A stretch of 64,000 bases of DNA from Cryobacterium zongtaii (GTDB lineage: Bacteria > Actinomycetota > Actinomycetes > Actinomycetales > Microbacteriaceae): NCBI RefSeq assembly GCF_002909375.1, contig NZ_PPXD01000024.1:1-64000 (forward strand), given 5' to 3'. The position numbers and the translations under genes are program-made. The notes beneath the pieces are model-generated. The model was given only the letters and a program-made list of their open reading frames with translations, was not told the DNA's origin and made no database searches. Of this stretch, positions 59,509 to 64,000 are shown piece by piece (position 1 is the stretch's first letter; every line of letters begins with the position of its first letter).

Positions 59509-61521
59509 TTGAAGTACCACCATCCGGAGGAAGGTGATGACCTGATAGTACCTGATAACGCTGTTTTCGACCGCAAAAACACGCAAAATACTTTCGGCGT
59601 GTCCTCTAAAGAGTGGACGGCCTGGGATTTGACGCGACGAATCAGCCCCCGCGAGCAGGTGCGCGTGATGAAGCGAGATGCCTACGGCCGTCTCGATGAG
59701 AACAGTTACCCGAGCGTGCACCGCGTCGGGCCGCACTCCCCCACGACGCCGTGGGCGATGAACCTGGCTGACGAGCGCGGGTTCTTCCGCGTCCTCTGCT
59801 TCGACTTTGACGGCAAGATCAAGGGCGAGGTCGACGTCGACCTCATGGAACAGGCTCACGACGAGTGCGACGCTCTCTCCCGCGTCCTTGACAGCCTGTC
59901 GATCGCTCATGTTGTCTGCCAGTCCTCCGGCACCGGCGGCCGGCACATCTGGATAACCCTCCGCGACGGCGCGGCTGCTGAGCGCATGATTGCCCTCTCC
60001 GGCGCCGCGCACGCCAATTTCGGCACCCTCGACCATGGCATGCTCAACAACCCGCGTACCGGCGCCGCGCGTCCGCCTCTGTCGCCGCACCGCGACGGCA
60101 GCAGTTCCACTGTGCTCTGGGGCGATCTCGACGCCCTCACGGACCCCGCGACGACGCTTGACGACCTCGACGCCCTCACCGTGGCTCTCGACAAGCGCAA
60201 GCCGGCGCTACGCGCGGCCGACAGCGCGCCGGCCGGTCCAGTGAATGAGCATCACAGGGCGCACCGCGCCCTCAGCCGTGCGGGCACCGCTCACATGGCC
60301 ACGGTCGGCGGCGGCAGCAACCCCAGTTGGACCGGGTTTGCGTGTCTGCTCTCCGCGGCCAACGCCGGATGGACGTTTGGCGACGTCGAGCACGCAGCGA
60401 AGAGTGCGCCGGGCATGGAGCACTACCGCACTAAGAACAACGGCCGAGGCAGCCGACACAGCCGCAGCAAGGGCGAGGCCCGCGCTCGGCTGGAACGTCA
60501 GTGGGCCAAGGCCCTGCAGTTCGCGGCTGTGCAACGTCCGCTGCCGGCTTCCCGTGAGCCCGCCGACCTGACGGAGCTGAACGCCCTCGTCACCGACGTA
60601 GACGTGCTCCTGAGCCGTCTGGCGGCTTCTCCCGGCCGTTGGGGTCGCACCGAGAAGGCAATCTCGCAGCGCACGATTCTGCTCTCCCTGGCCTACCTCA
60701 CCTTGCAGACCGGGAAACGGGTCGTTGCGGCCTCCACCCGCGACCTGGCGCTCATGGGAGGGCTCGGCCGCACCACGGCCGCAGACGCGCTTACAGCGCT
60801 CGCTCGGGACGGGTTCATCGAACGAGTGACGCCCAGTGATGACGGCAACGCCGCCGAATGGCGCCTACTCCGGGAGTTTTCCACAACCCCCGGTACAGTC
60901 CGGCCACAACCACTCAATAACCCCCGCCCCCCTTCCGAACTCTTTAACCTCAGAGCCTCGTTGGTCACTGCGCTTGAGAACCAACTCACTGACCAGCGAC
61001 ACGACTTGTTCACCCGTGCTGGACTTGGACACCTCGCGGGGAAGGTCTACGCACTCTTACGTCAGATTCCCGCACTGACCGTTGAAACAGCTGCACGCCT
61101 ACTAGGGGTCTCGACCAGGCACACCGCCACCATCCTCAGCCGGCTACGTCGTCACAAGCTCATCGTCAAACACCCCGAGGGCTGGGCCAGGTCCAAGAGG
61201 GATCTTCGGGACCATGCAGCTGTCAGCGAGGGAGTATCCGGCACCTTGGCTGATCGAGCTGAACGGTATCGAGCCGAACGTGAAGTGTGGGCGTGGTGGC
61301 ACGCTGAAATCGACCGGATGACTACAGCGCCGAGAGCCCGTACGCGTCGACTCCATGTCACCAGCCGCACTCTTGAATTTACCGACGGCCGACCAGGTGA
61401 GCGTAGCTGGCCGCTCTACCCCCGTGACAGTGAAGGCCGGGGCGATCACCGTATGGCTCGCTATTGGGCCGTCAACGGAATGTTGGCCCCTGGGTCGCTC
61501 TGGTGGTCGAGCGCAGCCTAA
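59509..61521 (+). CDS. Archaeo-eukaryotic primase-polymerase-type replication protein
   Basis: About 670 residues. The N-terminal part (about 35-250) is an archaeo-eukaryotic primase (AEP/prim-pol) domain: VLCFDFDGK (Asp 99 and 101), QSSGTGGRHIWITL (His 146) and TLDHGMLNNPRTGA. Winged-helix segments follow: TRDLALMGGLGRTTAADALT (about 410-430) and VETAARLLGVSTRHTATILS. Such proteins initiate or prime plasmid replication. The start is unclear: TTG 59509 opens the frame, but GGAGGAAGG (59523-59531) could serve a later non-standard start. Codons 458-476 carry a 53-bp sequence repeated at 63470. An origin in its own gene is possible. Confidence 0.8.
   Translation: MKYHHPEEGDDLIVPDNAVFDRKNTQNTFGVSSKEWTAWDLTRRISPREQVRVMKRDAYGRLDENSYPSVHRVGPHSPTTPWAMNLADERGFFRVLCFDFDGKIKGEVDVDLMEQAHDECDALSRVLDSLSIAHVVCQSSGTGGRHIWITLRDGAAAERMIALSGAAHANFGTLDHGMLNNPRTGAARPPLSPHRDGSSSTVLWGDLDALTDPATTLDDLDALTVALDKRKPALRAADSAPAGPVNEHHRAHRALSRAGTAHMATVGGGSNPSWTGFACLLSAANAGWTFGDVEHAAKSAPGMEHYRTKNNGRGSRHSRSKGEARARLERQWAKALQFAAVQRPLPASREPADLTELNALVTDVDVLLSRLAASPGRWGRTEKAISQRTILLSLAYLTLQTGKRVVAASTRDLALMGGLGRTTAADALTALARDGFIERVTPSDDGNAAEWRLLREFSTTPGTVRPQPLNNPRPPSELFNLRASLVTALENQLTDQRHDLFTRAGLGHLAGKVYALLRQIPALTVETAARLLGVSTRHTATILSRLRRHKLIVKHPEGWARSKRDLRDHAAVSEGVSGTLADRAERYRAEREVWAWWHAEIDRMTTAPRARTRRLHVTSRTLEFTDGRPGERSWPLYPRDSEGRGDHRMARYWAVNGMLAPGSLWWSSAA
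60882..60934 (+). repeat. 53-bp repeat copy A, inside the replication gene
   Basis: Forty-eight of 53 positions match copy B (63470-63522). Both share GTACAGTCCGGCCACAA and TAACCCCCGCCCCCCTT exactly, joined by a slightly variable CACT-centred section. In both copies the plus-strand frame gives the same peptide, TTPxTVRPQxLxNPRPP. Confidence 0.85.
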
Positions 61522-61588
61522 TCGGCAGACAAAACCACCTCCGGTGAGCCCTTTGGGCCTGGGACCGCTACGCGGCCGCTTTTTTCCC

Positions 61589-61743
61589 TTTTTTTCGTCT
61601 GTCTGGCCGGTCATCGTAGTTCGCTTGCGTGCCTTCGTTCCGGGCTTTCGCGGCATATCCTCGCTGCGCTTGCGGTATTCCACGTCCCTGCACTTCGGCA
61701 CTCCCGCTCTCAATCGATTTCTCTTGCCAGACAGGCAAAAAAA
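61589..61743 (+). ncRNA. Candidate structured leader upstream of the ParB gene
   Basis: CTGTCTGGC (61599-61607) pairs with GCCAGACAG (61726-61734), and beyond a short internal loop TTTTTTT (61589-61595) pairs with AAAAAAA (61737-61743). The closed domain is about 155 nt. The RNA ends about 23 nt before the ATG of the ParB gene, beside GGAGAG. It shares design with the 8081-8260 leader. Confidence 0.45.
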
Positions 61744-61766
61744 TCAGTTGATGGAGAGAGAACCCA

Positions 61767-63176
61767 ATGACTATCACCACCGTAAGTGTCGGCACTATCG
61801 AGCACGTTGACCCGAACCTGATCGTTGTCGAAGCGAACGTGCGCACCGAAGCTCAGTTGGGCCGCGAGTTCGTGGCCAGCATTAAGGCAAACGGCGTCCT
61901 GACGCCGATCCTCGCCCGCCGCGACGGCCAGGGCAACATCATCGTGCGAGCCGGTCAGCGCCGCACCCTGGCCGCTCGGGAGGCCGGTTTGGCTACGATC
62001 CCGGTTTACGTGGTCGCCGCCGACGAAACCACCGTCGAGCGCATCGTGCAGCAAATGGCCGAGAACGATCACCGCGAGGCCGTCACCGACGCCGACCGGG
62101 TTACCGCGTTCCAGCAGTTGGCTTTCGAGGGCCTGACCCCCGCCGTGATCGCCAAAAGACTGGGCAGCAAGCCCGCCACAGTCAAGGCCGGAATCGCAGT
62201 CGCAGAGAACGCCGTCGCGGCATCCGCCATTCTCAGCCACTCGCTCACTCTCGACCAGGCTGCCGCGCTGATCGAGTTCGAGGGCGACGACGAAACCGTG
62301 TCCGTGCTCATCGACATCGCCACCACCAGCCCCGAGCAGTTCGCCCACGCCGCGCAGCGCGCACGCGACGACAAGCGCGTAGCGACAATGAAGGCCGACG
62401 CGACCGCCGACCTGATCGCGCGCGGCTTTGAGGTTCTGGACCGGGAGCGGGGATCCTACGAAAACGACTACACGAGCATCAGCTACCTGACCACCGCCGA
62501 CGGCGAGACAGTCACCCCGGAGCACATCGCCGCGAGCGAAGGCCGCGCCGCGTACGTGTACGCGTACAGCACCAGCGACACCGCCACCGTGCGTTACTAC
62601 CTGAAAGACCCCAGGGCCGCCGGATTCCGCAAGTCCAGCGGCAGCGGAGCCACCACCAGCGGTCCGATGACTGACGAGCAGAAGGACGAACGTAAGACCC
62701 TGATCGCCAACAACAAGGCGTGGGCCAGCGCTGAGGTCGTGCGCCGCGAATGGCTGGCAGAGTTCCTGAGCCGCAAGACGCTGCCGAAGGATGCCGCTAC
62801 GGCCATCGCAGTTGGCCTGACCGTGCACCACAGCATGGTCGGCAAAGCCATCCAGAACGGCAACGTGCTCGCGCACACCCTGCTCGGATTGAAGCGGGCC
62901 GACTACTGGTCGCGTGACAAGCTCTCCGCGCTGGTGGAGCGCTCCCCCACCAAGGCGCAGCACGTCACCCTCGCAATCGTCCTGGCCGGTATCGAGGACA
63001 GCACCAGCAAGGAAACCTGGCGCTACCCGAACGCTACTAGCGCCCGTTACTTCGAGCAGCTGGCCGCGTGGGGCTACGGCCTGAGCGGCGTTGAGCAGAT
63101 CGTGATCGACGCGGTTGCAGAGAAGGCCGCGACCAAGGCAGCCGAAGCCGTAGCTGCTAAGGGCACTCAGGAGTAG
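61767..63176 (+). CDS. ParB/Srx-domain protein
   Basis: A 469-residue protein. The N-terminal ParB nuclease-like domain is clear: LIVVEANVRTEAQLGREFVA, LTPILARRDGQGNIIVRAGQ, RRTLAAREAGLATIPVYVV (the G-RR--A motif). A central HTH region follows (VTAFQQLAFEGLTPAVIAKR, LGSKPATVKAGIAVAEN), then a long C-terminal part ending in a helical AATKAAEAVAAKG tail. It probably binds a centromere or the iteron array at 63376. The protein is larger than chromosomal ParB. GGAGAG precedes the ATG. Confidence 0.85.
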   Translation: MTITTVSVGTIEHVDPNLIVVEANVRTEAQLGREFVASIKANGVLTPILARRDGQGNIIVRAGQRRTLAAREAGLATIPVYVVAADETTVERIVQQMAENDHREAVTDADRVTAFQQLAFEGLTPAVIAKRLGSKPATVKAGIAVAENAVAASAILSHSLTLDQAAALIEFEGDDETVSVLIDIATTSPEQFAHAAQRARDDKRVATMKADATADLIARGFEVLDRERGSYENDYTSISYLTTADGETVTPEHIAASEGRAAYVYAYSTSDTATVRYYLKDPRAAGFRKSSGSGATTSGPMTDEQKDERKTLIANNKAWASAEVVRREWLAEFLSRKTLPKDAATAIAVGLTVHHSMVGKAIQNGNVLAHTLLGLKRADYWSRDKLSALVERSPTKAQHVTLAIVLAGIEDSTSKETWRYPNATSARYFEQLAAWGYGLSGVEQIVIDAVAEKAATKAAEAVAAKGTQE

Positions 63177-63188
63177 CTTCTGTCCCGG

Positions 63189-63223
63189 CCCGGCGTGACA
63201 GTACCCGAAACTGCCGCGCCGGG
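63189..63223 (+). terminator. Terminator-like hairpin after the ParB gene
   Basis: CCCGGCGTGACAGT and ACTGCCGCGCCGGG pair over 14 bp with two mismatches/wobbles, followed by TTCTTCC. Confidence 0.65.
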
Positions 63224-63375
63224 TTCTTCCGTCCCCGGCCCCGGCACGGAGGCCGGAACCTGCACCCAGGCACACGCTCCTGACGGGTCGTGACCGAACA
63301 GCGGCGCGGCTGCTGTACCCGTCCCCGATGTTGAGCCGCTGCGCGGCCGGGGAGAACAGAGCGACATCACCTGAA

Positions 63376-63429
63376 GGGTGACGAGAGATCACCCTTTCAG
63401 GGTGACAAGAGATCACCCCTTCAGGGTGA
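63376..63429 (+). repeat. Iteron-like array, 24-bp period
   Basis: GGGTGA starts at 63376, 63400 and 63424, exactly 24 bp apart. Each of the first two copies reads GGGTGACRAGAGATCACCC, which is itself an inverted repeat (GGGTGA/TCACCC). The third is truncated. Typical of a replication origin or a ParB-binding centromere. Confidence 0.75.
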
Positions 63430-63469
63430 TGCCCGCCGATGCCGTCGAAAGCAACTCGGAGCGGCTGCG

Positions 63470-63522
63470 CACAACCCCACGTACAGTCCGGCCACAATCA
63501 CTACATAACCCCCGCCCCCCTT
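63470..63522 (+). repeat. 53-bp repeat copy B
   Basis: Second copy of the sequence at 60882-60934 (48/53 identical). It lies 40 bp after the iteron array, in a region with no convincing gene. Confidence 0.85.
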
Positions 63523-63666
63523 TGCCGCCGATCTGGCGCTGGAGCTCGTGGCTGCCGGCAACCTCAATCCCGAGAGCCGCTGGCAATACTTGGGAGATGC
63601 CGCCGAGCGGGCCAGTCCGTGCGGCGGAGATGCCCACGCGACGGCGAAGTTGGGTAGCGTGCTGAG

Positions 63667-64000
63667 ATGACTGAATCGGCGCTTCCCACTGTGGGTCCCG
63701 GCCAAGATGCGGCAGTACCGGCGCCGATAACGAGGAGAGAATTCGTTAGACGCATTGTGCTGGTTGACGCGGTCGCAGTTTTTGTCGCGTTGCTGCCTCT
63801 TCTGTTTCTGGGGATAGGTATTCAATCGTTGGGAGCGCAGAACGGGTGGTGGGCGGGGGATCCAAACTCCAACGATGGCGAGGAGTTCTTTGCCACCGTC
63901 CTGGGCGGATTTGGTCTGTTCAGCGTGACTGTCCTTGCGGCGATCCCAGTGTCCGTGCTTGCTGGGCGCCACGGCTTTCCCGTGTGGCGTTCGGTCATGG
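63667..64000 (+). CDS. Hypothetical membrane protein, 3' end outside the window
   Basis: An open frame from ATG 63667 runs off the right edge (111 codons visible). FVRRIVLVDAVAVFVALLPL and ATVLGGFGLFSVTVLAAIPV are predicted transmembrane segments. A short preceding frame ends with the sequence LGSVLR and its stop overlaps the ATG (ATGA), so it may be the tail of another small gene. No family is recognised. Confidence 0.5.
   Translation, partial: MTESALPTVGPGQDAAVPAPITRREFVRRIVLVDAVAVFVALLPLLFLGIGIQSLGAQNGWWAGDPNSNDGEEFFATVLGGFGLFSVTVLAAIPVSVLAGRHGFPVWRSVM

Noticed and set aside
63361-63431. CRISPR-like array
   Set aside because: Three units with 24-bp period and no unique spacers; better explained as iterons.
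61710-63497. 595-codon minus-strand frame opposite the ParB gene
   Set aside because: The plus strand carries a clear ParB domain; the minus frame has Gly/Val-rich shadow composition.

Overview
The window is high-GC DNA from an actinomycete. Domain architectures, frequent GTG/TTG starts, GGAGG-type ribosome sites and leaderless promoters fit Micrococcales, and Microbacteriaceae is my best guess; this is inference, not measured. A type IV secretion operon, a primase-polymerase-type replication protein, a ParB-domain protein and an iteron-like array point to a large conjugative plasmid or an integrated relative. No relaxase, integrase, rRNA or tRNA was recognised.

Layout. 1-7.2 kb: accessory DNA with a DNA/RNA non-specific endonuclease, a DUF4232 lipoprotein, a resolvase/IS30 scar, a winged-helix protein and a GAF-ANTAR regulator. 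7.4-11 kb: small plasmid genes, including an LPD29 protein behind a long stem-closed leader, a HicAB-like toxin-antitoxin pair, a second HicB-like protein and an HNH-like protein. 11-13.7 kb: decayed relatives of the left-end genes, namely a second DUF4232 lipoprotein, a sigma-factor fragment fused to a DUF4232 tail, a pseudogenised second endonuclease, and an ANTAR protein. 13.7-18.3 kb: a MarR / DHA2-type MFS / FAD monooxygenase drug-response cassette between transposase remnants. 18.3-25 kb: an IclR regulator diverging from a PTS-type dihydroxyacetone kinase (dhaKLM), then glycerol dehydrogenase. 26.4-40.5 kb: a LacI-controlled oligosaccharide operon (binding protein, two permeases, fused double ATPase, GH1, a very long GH94-type phosphorylase, and a GH3 with reversed domain order), best explained as beta-glucan, possibly beta-1,2-glucan (sophorose), uptake and breakdown. 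41.1-46.9 kb: an island of nuclease-fold proteins (DUF1016/YhcG, DEDDh-BRCT exonuclease, Vsr/DUF559-like protein, NERD protein), a candidate defence or DNA-processing locus. 47-55.7 kb: the T4SS operon on the minus strand. 55.8-59.1 kb: divergent genes for an excisionase-like HTH protein, a ParA/MinD ATPase, a lipoprotein and a VirB1-like/M23 cell-wall enzyme. 59.1-64 kb: the replication and maintenance end.

How it works together. The right half supplies replication, maintenance and conjugation. The centre carries two catabolic modules, each with its own regulator and a palindromic operator candidate. The left third is a scrapyard of duplicated and truncated genes plus toxin-antitoxin and efflux cargo. 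The most unusual signals are (i) a 53-bp sequence present both inside the replication gene and beside the iterons, (ii) two related stem-closed leaders upstream of the LPD29 and ParB genes, with a possible third short copy, and (iii) the nuclease island.
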